From an uncultured Prevotellaceae bacterium (lineage in GTDB: Bacteria; Bacteroidota; Bacteroidia; Bacteroidales; Bacteroidaceae), in NCBI GenBank assembly GCA_947306605.1, contig CAMZHB010000048.1, positions 1-8,888 on the forward strand: 8,888 bases of DNA, given 5' to 3'. Position numbers and translations under genes: made by a program. How positions within the stretch are numbered: the first letter of the stretch is position 1; every line of letters starts with the position of its first letter. This document shows positions 1 through 6,847 of the stretch, piece by piece. Under the pieces are notes generated by a model. That model did not search any database, was not told where the DNA came from, and saw only the letters and a list, made by a program, of their open reading frames with translations.

Positions 1-549
1 TGTCGCAGACGGACGACCGTGATACGTTAATACTTGCTCCAATGCCGTAGCCACACACCCCACCATACACCGTTCTGTGCTCACTTGTCCTTTATCGTCC
101 GTATAATATGGGCAACGGCCGTTAAAAGGAGCGTATTGGTCACGTACACTGCGCAGAAGTGGCTTCACAGGATGCACAAAGGGCAACGCAGACGCCCCAT
201 ACCTCGCACCAGAAAGCATACGCAGGATACCGAGAGCATTCTCCGGCACAGCATCTCCCTTGTGAGCATCGCCATAGCCAACTACGGGGCAAATACTGTC
301 CGTTCGCGATATCACAACGAAGCTTCCCGAACCGTCATTATATATATAAGGTATATCTATCGACGAGTCCGGAGACACCAACGTCAGTTTTTTCGACACG
401 AAACCCTTCGAACGGTCACATAGGGCACGCTCACGAAAAAAAGCCTCGGCACTGCGACGAGCCATAGACTCACTTACCGGCTGTGCAACAGACTCCAGGC
501 ACAATAAGGCTGTCAAAAGACACACAAAACCCTTTAATATTGTTCTCAT
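1..549 (-). CDS. Secreted C10 (streptopain/interpain-like) cysteine peptidase, 5' part only
   Basis: I translated 183 codons from the ATG at 549 (minus strand); the frame is still open at base 1, so the C-terminal part, including the catalytic His, lies outside the window. Residues 1-22 form a signal peptide (MRTILKGFVCLLTALLCLESVA, hydrophobic core then SVA before Gln23), so the product should be exported. Residues about 27-115 resemble the inhibitory Spi-type propeptide: a SFVVIS strand followed by PVVGYGD is typical. The mature-domain start follows, with QYAPFNGRCP near residue 138 and VGCVATALEQVLTYH near 163, which matches the catalytic-Cys motif of the family; C165 would be the nucleophile. 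Known relatives are SpeB of Streptococcus and interpain A of Prevotella intermedia. The gene is divergent from the TonB receptor with only 53 bp between the starts. Family assignment is firm; substrate is unknown. Confidence 0.88.
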   Translation of the reverse strand, partial: MRTILKGFVCLLTALLCLESVAQPVSESMARRSAEAFFRERALCDRSKGFVSKKLTLVSPDSSIDIPYIYNDGSGSFVVISRTDSICPVVGYGDAHKGDAVPENALGILRMLSGARYGASALPFVHPVKPLLRSVRDQYAPFNGRCPYYTDDKGQVSTERCMVGCVATALEQVLTYHGRPSAT

Positions 550-554
550 CGCCT

Positions 555-563
555 GCAAATATA
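555..563 (-). promoter_or_regulatory. Bacteroidetes -7 box for the C10 peptidase gene
   Basis: On the minus strand this reads TATATTTGC, an exact match to TAnnTTTG followed by a pyrimidine. A TTTG at 587-584 (minus) lies 20 bp upstream, as expected for the -33 element. The box ends only five bases before the ATG at 549, so the transcript would start at or within a few bases of the start codon and be leaderless or nearly so. The match is seen directly; the transcription start is inferred. Confidence 0.6.
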
Positions 564-575
564 GCTATAAATTTG

Positions 576-584
576 TACCTTTGC
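576..584 (+). promoter_or_regulatory. Bacteroidetes -7 box for the TonB-dependent receptor gene
   Basis: TACCTTTGC is a perfect match to the Bacteroidetes -7 consensus. Transcription would begin around 587-591 and leave a leader of roughly 12-16 bases before the ATG at 603. No good -33 TTTG is present at the expected distance, where the opposing promoter's -7 box is located. The gap is too short to hold a cobalamin riboswitch on this side. Confidence 0.6.
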
Positions 585-602
585 AAATGATTTCAGGCCA
601 AA

Positions 603-2663
603 ATGGATATGTTACAAACAAAAAACTTAAAACATCAGGTTATTACTTTCAAACACTTCATCCGGAAAGGATATGCCTTGTTCAATGTGCTCGGAAGAGA
701 AATACGCATCGGCTGCCTTGCGGTATGCACCATCGCATGTGCCCCTTGTACGACATTGGCCACACGACCGGACACATTACAGACCATTAGTGGGATGACA
801 GATGAAGACAAGACACTCGACGAAGCCACAGTGACGGGTACACACGCAACATGGCCTCCAGGAGAAGCATCCGTAAAAGTCGAGATTCTGACCCGCGAGG
901 AAATACAAGCGGCACGTGTACAGACAATAAACGATCTGTTGAAACTATGTCTGAGTGTTGACGTCAGACAACGGGGAAACTTCGGTGTACAAACCGACAT
1001 AAGCATCGGGGGCGGGACATTCGACCAAACGGCTTTGTTGTTGAACGGCGTAAGCCTGACCAATCCCCAAACAGGTCACCTTTCAGCCGACTTTCCAGTG
1101 GCTATAGCCGACATAGAAAGGATTGAAATATACGACGGAGGGGCTTCACACATTTTCGGAAGCCAGGCACTCAACGGGGCAATCAACATAATCACGCGGT
1201 GCAGCAACACCAACCAAGCGGGACTTCATTTTGATGGCGGCAGCTACGGTACTCTGGGCGGAGGAGCCTACCTGAATCTTTCCACGACGCGTATACGCCA
1301 AAGAATAAGCGCCGACGTCCTGCGTAGCGACGGTGGAACGAGGAACAGCGCGTTTCAAAAATACCGTACATACTATCAAGGGAACTACACCGATGACATG
1401 GTACGCCTGACATGGCAGGGAGGATACAACAAACAGCGTTACGGAGCCAACACGTTCTACTCAGCGCTTTATCCGAACCAGTGGGAAGAAGGCACACGCT
1501 ACTTAGCTACTGTGAAAGCAGAGACTAAGGGACGGATTCACCTGATTCCATCGTTGAGTTGGGTACGTAGTTTCGACCATTTCCAACTTGTCAGGCACAG
1601 CAGCGCAGGTGAAAATTTCCACCGCAACGATGTGTTCACGGCTACCGTCAATGCACATGCCTTATGGGCACTGGGGAGCACGGCCGTAGGAGCTGAACTG
1701 CGTCATGAAGGCATTGTGTCAACCAATCTCGGCAAACCGCTTACTGAAGACGAATATATACGCATTGAAGGCAAAGACGGGTATTACGACCACCGCGACA
1801 ACAGGACCAATGTCAGTCTTTTTCTGGAGCACCATTGGGTCAAGCGCCACTATAGCCTGAGTGCGGGATGTCTGGTCAATCGTAACAGTGCCCTTAACGA
1901 GAAATTTTATTTTTATCCGGGAGTTGACGCCAGTTTTAGCCCCACCCGGACACTGCGGTTCTTCACTTCGTGGAACAAATCATTGAGACTGCCCACTTTT
2001 ACCGACCTTTACTACAAAAGTCCCACGCAACAGGGCAACGTGGGTTTGAGACCCGAGAAGGCATCTACCTTCAAAGTCGGCACCGAATGGGACTCCGGCA
2101 TACTGAAGATGCTGCTGACAGGAACTTACCGGCACGGAACGGATATGATAGACTGGATAATGCACCACGAAAACGACGTGTATCACGCCACAAACTTCAA
2201 AATCGACAATTATGCCCTTCAAGTGCAGGGAAAACTGGACTTACAGAGACTCATGGGCGGGAACCAGCCTTTCAGGTCCTGCACAGCCGGATATGTGTAC
2301 AACTACCAGCAACGTCACGACCATGTGGACGTTTTCAAGTCGAACTACGCTCTCGACTACCTGCGTCACAAACTGGTCGTAAGCCTCTATCATCATATCT
2401 GGAACGCACTTGACGCCTCTTGGAACCTACGTTGGCAACAGCGCACCGGGTCTTGGCTGGGTTATACCGAAGAACGACAGCCGCAACTCAACCGCTATCA
2501 TCCCTATTCCCTTTTGTCGCTGAAACTGGTCTGGACAAAACCGACGTATGACCTCTATGCCAGTTTCGACAACCTGACTTCTCATCGCTATTACGATCTC
2601 GGTGCCGTCCAACAGCCAGGTATGTGGGTTATGATTGGAGGTAACTGGCGGCTAAACCTATAA
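603..2663 (+). CDS. TonB-dependent outer-membrane receptor, BtuB-like
   Basis: The 686-residue protein is a gated beta-barrel for energy-dependent uptake across the outer membrane. The long N-terminus (about residues 1-60) contains KGYALFNVLGREIRIG followed by a hydrophobic stretch, the extended export signal often seen on Bacteroidales receptors of this type. A TonB-box-like segment, LDEATVTGTH, lies at 72-81. The plug follows (about 88-200) with GGTFDQTALLLNGVSLTNPQTGH, IERIEIYDGG and GSQALNGAINIIT, which is BtuB-like. The rest is barrel, with LRLPTFTDLYY and LRPEKASTFKVG as typical landmarks. The protein ends in WRLNL, so the usual terminal Phe is replaced by Leu. ATG 603 is favoured because the -7 box at 576-584 leaves little room upstream; ATG 609 is also possible. 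No SusD-like partner follows, so it is not a SusC/D glycan system. The ligand (a corrinoid, siderophore or other) cannot be decided from sequence. Confidence 0.9.
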   Translation: MDMLQTKNLKHQVITFKHFIRKGYALFNVLGREIRIGCLAVCTIACAPCTTLATRPDTLQTISGMTDEDKTLDEATVTGTHATWPPGEASVKVEILTREEIQAARVQTINDLLKLCLSVDVRQRGNFGVQTDISIGGGTFDQTALLLNGVSLTNPQTGHLSADFPVAIADIERIEIYDGGASHIFGSQALNGAINIITRCSNTNQAGLHFDGGSYGTLGGGAYLNLSTTRIRQRISADVLRSDGGTRNSAFQKYRTYYQGNYTDDMVRLTWQGGYNKQRYGANTFYSALYPNQWEEGTRYLATVKAETKGRIHLIPSLSWVRSFDHFQLVRHSSAGENFHRNDVFTATVNAHALWALGSTAVGAELRHEGIVSTNLGKPLTEDEYIRIEGKDGYYDHRDNRTNVSLFLEHHWVKRHYSLSAGCLVNRNSALNEKFYFYPGVDASFSPTRTLRFFTSWNKSLRLPTFTDLYYKSPTQQGNVGLRPEKASTFKVGTEWDSGILKMLLTGTYRHGTDMIDWIMHHENDVYHATNFKIDNYALQVQGKLDLQRLMGGNQPFRSCTAGYVYNYQQRHDHVDVFKSNYALDYLRHKLVVSLYHHIWNALDASWNLRWQQRTGSWLGYTEERQPQLNRYHPYSLLSLKLVWTKPTYDLYASFDNLTSHRYYDLGAVQQPGMWVMIGGNWRLNL

Positions 2664-2733
2664 GAGAATCCGCGGCAGCGATATTGTCACGGGCATATGA
2701 ACCTTCGGTTAAACAACGAGGCATATAGCGCGT

Positions 2734-2790
2734 AGGACAAGCCATATAAAAATTTTTATATCCGACATATTCCGCAGCATGTGGCTTGTC
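2734..2790. repeat. Nested inverted repeat with 18-bp AT palindrome between receptor and cdd
   Basis: Outer arms GACAAGCCA (2736-2744) and TGGCTTGTC (2782-2790) are perfect inverse complements and can extend by a G-U pair and further A-T pairs inward. Starting at the inner edge of the left arm is a perfect 18-bp palindrome, ATATAAAAATTTTTATAT (2744-2761). The right arm is followed by GTTTTG, too short a T-run for a convincing intrinsic terminator, though a role in ending receptor transcription is possible. A small mobile repeat or a protein-binding site are alternatives. The 220-bp gap holds nothing else I can support, and I see no clear promoter box for cdd. Confidence 0.55.
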
Positions 2791-2883
2791 GTTTTGCACC
2801 TGTTGGAGATGCTCTTTCGCCAAGGGGAGAGAATACTAAAACCACACCTTTTACGTTAATTATAAAAGAATAATCAAGAAACT

Positions 2884-3369
2884 ATGACTGAGAAAAAAAT
2901 CACGACAACGTATATCGAATGTCGCATAGAGGAGTTGCCTTCGCCGATACAGGCCCTGATCAATGCGGCAAAGGAGAGCGTGAAAAACAGCTACGCTCCA
3001 TACAGTCACTTTAACGTAGGTGCGGCGTTGCAACTCAACGACGGAACCGTCTTAACCGGCAACAATCAGGAGAATGCCTCGTATCCCTGCGGCACATGCG
3101 CAGAAAGAAATGTATTAAACTACGCCCGGGCCAACTATCCCCGACAAGCTGTAACCGACCTCGCCATAATTGCCGCCGAAAAAGGACATTACACGAAGAA
3201 TCCCCTGCCCCCTTGCGGATTGTGCAGACAAGCGCTGCTCGAAACTGAACAAGTGCAAAAACAAACCTTGCGTCTGTATCTGTGCGGGGCAGAAAAAGTC
3301 TGGGTAATCCCATCTGCCGCATCCCTTCTCCCGCTGCAATTTGACGCCGAGGCACTGCATGCCGAATAA
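2884..3369 (+). CDS. cdd: Cytidine deaminase
   Basis: The enzyme hydrolytically deaminates cytidine and deoxycytidine to uridine and deoxyuridine in the cytoplasm for pyrimidine salvage. At 161 residues it is the size of the small homotetrameric class, with a slightly long N-terminus. SYAPYSHFNVGAAL (36-49) and NQENASY (61-67) form the nucleoside pocket. CAER (72-75) supplies one zinc ligand, C72, and the catalytic E74. PCGLCRQ (110-116) supplies the other two zinc ligands, C111 and C114. All catalytic residues are present. An extra Cys (C69) lies three residues before the first zinc ligand. The start codon ATG follows an A-rich stretch without a Shine-Dalgarno, normal for Bacteroidetes. It precedes the ABC-F gene by 43 bp but that gene has its own candidate promoter, so cotranscription is uncertain. 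Confidence 0.95.
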   Translation: MTEKKITTTYIECRIEELPSPIQALINAAKESVKNSYAPYSHFNVGAALQLNDGTVLTGNNQENASYPCGTCAERNVLNYARANYPRQAVTDLAIIAAEKGHYTKNPLPPCGLCRQALLETEQVQKQTLRLYLCGAEKVWVIPSAASLLPLQFDAEALHAE

Positions 3370-3383
3370 TCGCAACTTTTTTG

Positions 3384-3392
3384 TAATTTTGC
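3384..3392 (+). promoter_or_regulatory. Bacteroidetes -7 box upstream of the ABC-F gene
   Basis: TAATTTTGC matches TAnnTTTG plus a pyrimidine and sits 20 bp before the ATG at 3413. I find no TTTG at the usual -33 spacing, so this is a moderate prediction. It would let the ABC-F gene be transcribed separately from cdd. Confidence 0.45.
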
Positions 3393-3401
3393 ACCACTAA
3401 A

Positions 3402-3406
3402 AAGGA
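3402..3406 (+). promoter_or_regulatory. Ribosome binding site of the ABC-F gene
   Basis: AAGGA lies six bases before the ATG at 3413 and supports that start. It is one of only two recognisable Shine-Dalgarno sequences in the window. Confidence 0.5.
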
Positions 3407-3412
3407 ACGAGC

Positions 3413-5032
3413 ATGATTACTGTATCAGATTTAGCCATACAATTTGGCCGCCAAATCCTATATAAGGACGTCAACCTCAAGTTCACGAACGGTAATATCT
3501 ATGGTATCATCGGTGCAAACGGGGCAGGGAAAAGTACATTACTGCGTGCAATCAGCGGAGAATTGGAGACGTCGAAGGGCAACATTGAGATCGGCCCCGG
3601 CGAACGCATGAGTGTGCTGAGTCAAGACCACTTTAAATTTGACAGCTTCACGGTGATGGACACGGTGTTGATGGGTTACAAAGAATTGTGGGACGTAACG
3701 CAACAAAGAAACGACTTATACGCTAAAGAAGACTTTAACGAAGAAGACGGAATGAAGGTGGCAGAACTTGAAGAAAAGTTCGCAAACATGGGAGGGTATG
3801 ACGCAGAAAGCAACGCCGGCATGCTGCTCAGCCAACTTGGCATACCCGACTCCAAGCACCAGATGATGATGAGCGAACTTTCCGGAAAAGAAAAAGTACG
3901 CGTGATGCTTGCACAGGCCTTGTTTGGCGAACCAGACAACTTGTTACTCGACGAGCCCACCAACGACCTGGACCTTGAAACAGTTGAGTGGCTGGAAGAT
4001 TACTTAGGCAACTACGAACACACCGTGCTTGTTGTCAGCCACGACCGCCATTTCCTCGATGCTGTGTCCACTCATACGGTTGACGTAGACTATGGAAAAA
4101 TTACTTTGTACGCCGGAAACTACAGTTTCTGGTACCAATCGAGCCAATTAGCCCTACGTCAGGCACAGAACCAGCGACAAAAAGCAGAGGACAAACGGAA
4201 AGAGTTGGAGGAATTCATACGTAGGTTCTCCGCAAACGTAGCTAAGAGCAAGCAGACCACGAGTCGTAAAAAAATGCTCGAGAAATTAAACGTCGAAGAG
4301 ATACAACCATCCACGCGAAAGTATCCTGGTATTATTTTTCAAATGGATCGTGACCCCGGAAATCAGATTTTGGAAGTACAAGATCTGAAGGCCGTCACCG
4401 AAGAAGGCACCGTGCTCTTCGATCATTTGAGTTTCAACATTGAAAAAGGGGAAAAGGTCGTATTTCTAAGCAGGAATTCAAGAGCAATGACTGCTTTGTT
4501 TGAGATTATCAACGGTAACCGCGAGCCTGCATCGGGTTCATACAAATGGGGAGTCACGATAACCACAGCTTACTTGCCTTTGGACAACACCAAATTCTTC
4601 GACAGCCAACTTAACATGCTCGAATGGCTAAGTCAGTTCGGTGAAGGCAATGAAGTGTACTTTAAAGCTTTTCTGGGACGCATGTTGTTTTCGGGTGAAG
4701 ACATCTTGAAAAAAGTCAACGTGCTTTCCGGTGGCGAGAAAATGCGCCTCATGATTGCACGCATGCAGTTGAAAAACGCCAACTGCCTTATTCTTGATAC
4801 ACCAACCAATCATTTGGATTTGGAAAGCATACAAGCGTTCAACAATAACCTAAAGCTATACAAGGGAAACCTACTTTTTGCGAGCCATGACCATGAATTT
4901 ATCGAATCACTTGCAGGTCGTGTTATTGAACTCTCACCTAACGGTTGCATTGACAAATTGACCAATTACGAAGACTATATTCGCGACGAACACATCAAAG
5001 AATTAAGAGAAAAACTCTATCGCGGAGTCTAA
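3413..5032 (+). CDS. ABC-F family ATPase, YbiT-like, with one degenerate ATP site
   Basis: This 539-residue soluble protein has two ABC domains and no membrane segments. ABC-F proteins bind the ribosomal E site and modulate translation. Domain 1 has Walker A GANGAGKST (34-42), Q71, Walker B LLLDEPTND with catalytic E181, and switch H210, but a signature of LSGKEK (156-161) instead of LSGGE. A charged helical linker follows (about 240-317; the RFSANVAKSKQTTSRKKML segment is YbiT-like). Domain 2 has a broken P-loop (SRNSRAMT, 353-360, M359 where the lysine should be), L390 at the Q-loop position, and T463 in place of the catalytic Glu (LILDTPTNHLD). It keeps an intact LSGGEK signature (438-443) and H492. 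The losses pair up: the site using Walker motifs of domain 1 and signature of domain 2 is intact, the other is not. YbiT assignment rests on length, linker and lack of a C-terminal extension. Confidence 0.9.
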   Translation: MITVSDLAIQFGRQILYKDVNLKFTNGNIYGIIGANGAGKSTLLRAISGELETSKGNIEIGPGERMSVLSQDHFKFDSFTVMDTVLMGYKELWDVTQQRNDLYAKEDFNEEDGMKVAELEEKFANMGGYDAESNAGMLLSQLGIPDSKHQMMMSELSGKEKVRVMLAQALFGEPDNLLLDEPTNDLDLETVEWLEDYLGNYEHTVLVVSHDRHFLDAVSTHTVDVDYGKITLYAGNYSFWYQSSQLALRQAQNQRQKAEDKRKELEEFIRRFSANVAKSKQTTSRKKMLEKLNVEEIQPSTRKYPGIIFQMDRDPGNQILEVQDLKAVTEEGTVLFDHLSFNIEKGEKVVFLSRNSRAMTALFEIINGNREPASGSYKWGVTITTAYLPLDNTKFFDSQLNMLEWLSQFGEGNEVYFKAFLGRMLFSGEDILKKVNVLSGGEKMRLMIARMQLKNANCLILDTPTNHLDLESIQAFNNNLKLYKGNLLFASHDHEFIESLAGRVIELSPNGCIDKLTNYEDYIRDEHIKELREKLYRGV

Positions 5033-5043
5033 TTGGTACGACT

Positions 5044-5057
5044 TTTGCAATTGCAAA
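5044..5057. promoter_or_regulatory. Palindrome in the grpE leader region
   Basis: TTTGCAATTGCAAA is a perfect 14-bp palindrome in the 45-bp gap before grpE, 20 bp from the ATG. It could be a regulator-binding site or part of a promoter (it includes TTTGC), but a properly spaced TA is missing: TA at 5037-5038 is five bases from the TTTG rather than two. It does not resemble a CIRCE element. The function is unknown. Confidence 0.35.
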
Positions 5058-5077
5058 GGTGACTAAAACAAAAAGAA

Positions 5078-5659
5078 ATGAGTAAGAAAAAACACAACAA
5101 AGTGACAGAAAATATCGAGCAAGAACAAGCCAAAACGGAAACGCAAGATACAACTGAAACAGTCGATTCTTCAGCAACAGAAGAAAAAGATGCGGTTCAG
5201 GAAGAGGCTAATCCTATAGAGTTGCTTGAAGCTCAAGTGGCAGAGCTCAAAGATAAGTATTTGCGTCAAGTAGCTGAATTTGACAATTACCGAAAACGTA
5301 CTCTCAAAGAGAAGACTGAGCTCATCTTAAATGGAGGAGAGAAAGTCATGACGGCACTTCTGCCTGTCATGGACGATTTTGAGCGTGCGTTGGAGAGTTT
5401 TAACAAATCCTCTGACGTAGATGCTTTACGCGAAGGCGTAACTCTGATTTTCGAGAAACTGGTTAAGACCCTCGAAAGTCAAGGACTCAAGGCTATTGAA
5501 GCCGTTGGGCAGGATTTTAATACGGATTTCCACGAAGCTATAGCCATGATACCGGCAACCAATGACGATGAAAAAGGAAAAGTCATTGACTGCGTACAAA
5601 CGGGCTACATGCTTAATGAGAAGGTAATCAGACATGCCAAAGTGGCCATAGGACAATAA
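5078..5659 (+). CDS. grpE: GrpE, nucleotide exchange factor of the DnaK chaperone
   Basis: GrpE is a cytoplasmic dimer that releases ADP from DnaK and so drives substrate release in the DnaK-DnaJ cycle. The 193-residue length is typical. Residues 1-45 are a charged, Glu- and Thr-rich disordered tail. A long coiled coil follows (about 47-95) containing the family motif AEFDNYRKRT. The C-terminal beta-wing domain ends with VGQDFNTDFHEAIAMIP and GKVIDCVQTGYMLNEKVIRHAKVAI, which are diagnostic. The ATG at 5078 begins a Lys-rich MSKKKHNK start and is the natural choice. It is followed 18 bp later by dnaJ, the usual pairing in Bacteroidetes; dnaK itself is not in this window. A 14-bp palindrome lies just upstream. 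Confidence 0.97.
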   Translation: MSKKKHNKVTENIEQEQAKTETQDTTETVDSSATEEKDAVQEEANPIELLEAQVAELKDKYLRQVAEFDNYRKRTLKEKTELILNGGEKVMTALLPVMDDFERALESFNKSSDVDALREGVTLIFEKLVKTLESQGLKAIEAVGQDFNTDFHEAIAMIPATNDDEKGKVIDCVQTGYMLNEKVIRHAKVAIGQ

Positions 5660-5663
5660 TATC

Positions 5664-5671
5664 AGAAGGAG
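5664..5671 (+). promoter_or_regulatory. Strong Shine-Dalgarno of dnaJ
   Basis: AGAAGGAG ends six bases before the dnaJ ATG at 5678. Strong Shine-Dalgarno sequences are uncommon in Bacteroidetes, so this one stands out from the other starts here and fixes the dnaJ start. Confidence 0.65.
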
Positions 5672-5677
5672 CGGCAT

Positions 5678-6838
5678 ATGGCCAAGAGAGATTATTATGA
5701 AGTGCTCGGTGTGGCAAAAAACGCCACCGAAGAAGAAATTAAACGGGCATATAAGAAGAAAGCCATTCAGTATCATCCGGACCGTAATCCGGGTGACAAA
5801 GAGGCTGAAGAGAAATTCAAAGAAGCCGCCGAGGCATATGATGTTCTGCACGACGCAAAGAAACGTGCCCAATACGATCAATTTGGTTTTGAAGGATTGA
5901 GCGGAGCTGCGGGCGGCGGATTCAGTTCTCAGGGCATGAATATGGATGATATCTTCTCCATGTTCGGAGATATCTTTGGCGGACGCGGAGGTTTTGGCGG
6001 TTTTGGTGGCTTCGGAGGCGGAGGACAAGCCAGGCCGCAACAGTTCAGAGGCTCTGATTTACGTGTAAAACTGACTTTGACGCTGAAAGAAATAGCATCG
6101 GGAATCACAAAGAAGATTAAGGTCAAGAAATATGTGACTTGCCCCGATTGTCATGGCTCCGGCGCCGAAGGGCATGAAACTCCCGTCACTTGTCCTGAAT
6201 GTCACGGCGCAGGATATGTGATTAAAACGCGCCAGAGTTTCCTTGGCATGATGCAGACTCAGACTGTTTGTCCCACATGTCACGGAGAAGGCAAGGTAAT
6301 TAAGAACAAGTGTCGCCATTGTCATGGAGAGGGTGTCGTACAAGGCGAAGAGATTGTTGAAATAAGCATTCCGGCCGGTGTTTCGGAGGATATGGTCGTC
6401 AACGTGCCTGGCAAAGGAAACGCTGGAAGGCACAACGGCGTTCCGGGAGACATTCAAGTAATAATTGCAGAGGCTAAAAATGATACTTTCGTGCGTGACG
6501 GAAACAATATCATGTACAACCTGCTGCTTTCATTCCCTCAAGCCGCGCTTGGAGACACTGTAACCGTGCCTACAATTGACGGACAAGTTAGAATAAAGAT
6601 TGAACCGGGCACGCAACCGGGCAAAATCCTCCGCTTACGCGGTAAAGGATTGCCGGCAGTCAGAGGTTACGGCTACGGAAACGGAGATCTGGTCGTCAAA
6701 ATCAGCGTTTATATACCGGAAACTTTGTCATCGGACGAGAAAGAGGCCATCAGCCGCTTAAAAGACGGGGAACATTTCAAACCATCTGAAAGTATCCGCC
6801 GAAGAATCTTTGAGAAATTCAAAACTTTCTTTGATTAA
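5678..6838 (+). CDS. dnaJ: DnaJ, Hsp40 co-chaperone (type I)
   Basis: DnaJ delivers unfolded clients to DnaK and stimulates its ATPase. The 386-residue protein has the full type I layout. The J-domain covers residues 1-70 with the essential HPD at 33-35. A Gly/Phe-rich linker follows (about 70-117) with the DDIFSMFGDIFGG segment and a GGFGGFGGFGGGG run. The zinc-finger region has four intact CxxCxGxG repeats starting at C155, C172, C198 and C212. The C-terminal client-binding and dimerisation domains end near the stop. Nothing is missing. It follows grpE by 18 bp and precedes folC by 9 bp, so the three are probably one transcription unit. Confidence 0.98.
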   Translation: MAKRDYYEVLGVAKNATEEEIKRAYKKKAIQYHPDRNPGDKEAEEKFKEAAEAYDVLHDAKKRAQYDQFGFEGLSGAAGGGFSSQGMNMDDIFSMFGDIFGGRGGFGGFGGFGGGGQARPQQFRGSDLRVKLTLTLKEIASGITKKIKVKKYVTCPDCHGSGAEGHETPVTCPECHGAGYVIKTRQSFLGMMQTQTVCPTCHGEGKVIKNKCRHCHGEGVVQGEEIVEISIPAGVSEDMVVNVPGKGNAGRHNGVPGDIQVIIAEAKNDTFVRDGNNIMYNLLLSFPQAALGDTVTVPTIDGQVRIKIEPGTQPGKILRLRGKGLPAVRGYGYGNGDLVVKISVYIPETLSSDEKEAISRLKDGEHFKPSESIRRRIFEKFKTFFD

Positions 6839-6847
6839 AAACGGACT

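Noticed and set aside
34..467. Plus-strand frames at the left edge
   Set aside because: The opposite strand encodes a recognisable C10 peptidase with signal peptide, propeptide and catalytic motif, so these are shadows.
550..602. Cobalamin riboswitch before the BtuB-like receptor
   Set aside because: The gap is only 53 bp and the promoter leaves a leader of about 15 bases; there is no room for the roughly 200-base element and no B12-box-like sequence.
1970..2413. 147-codon plus-strand frame inside the TonB receptor
   Set aside because: Out-of-frame shadow with Arg-, His- and Pro-rich composition; the receptor frame is continuous and conserved here.
2780..2820. Possible cdd promoter (TTTTG at 2792-2796 and CTCTTTCG near 2812)
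   Set aside because: The downstream element lacks the TA of TAnnTTTG and has C in the core; the match is too weak to call.
2629..2823. Minus-strand 64-codon reading frame with TTG start overlapping the receptor 3' end
   Set aside because: No family recognised, TTG start with a stop just upstream, no promoter or ribosome site, and it runs through the nested inverted repeat. Most likely a chance frame, though a gene remnant cannot be excluded.
5980..6030. Short GGN-TTT-GGN tandem repeats in dnaJ
   Set aside because: This is the normal Gly/Phe linker of DnaJ encoded by similar codons, not an independent repeat element.
5426..6040. 204-codon minus-strand reading frame across the grpE-dnaJ junction
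   Set aside because: It lies entirely opposite two well-conserved genes and its translation is low-complexity, Phe-rich sequence reflecting the complement of Gly/Phe and Lys/Glu codons.
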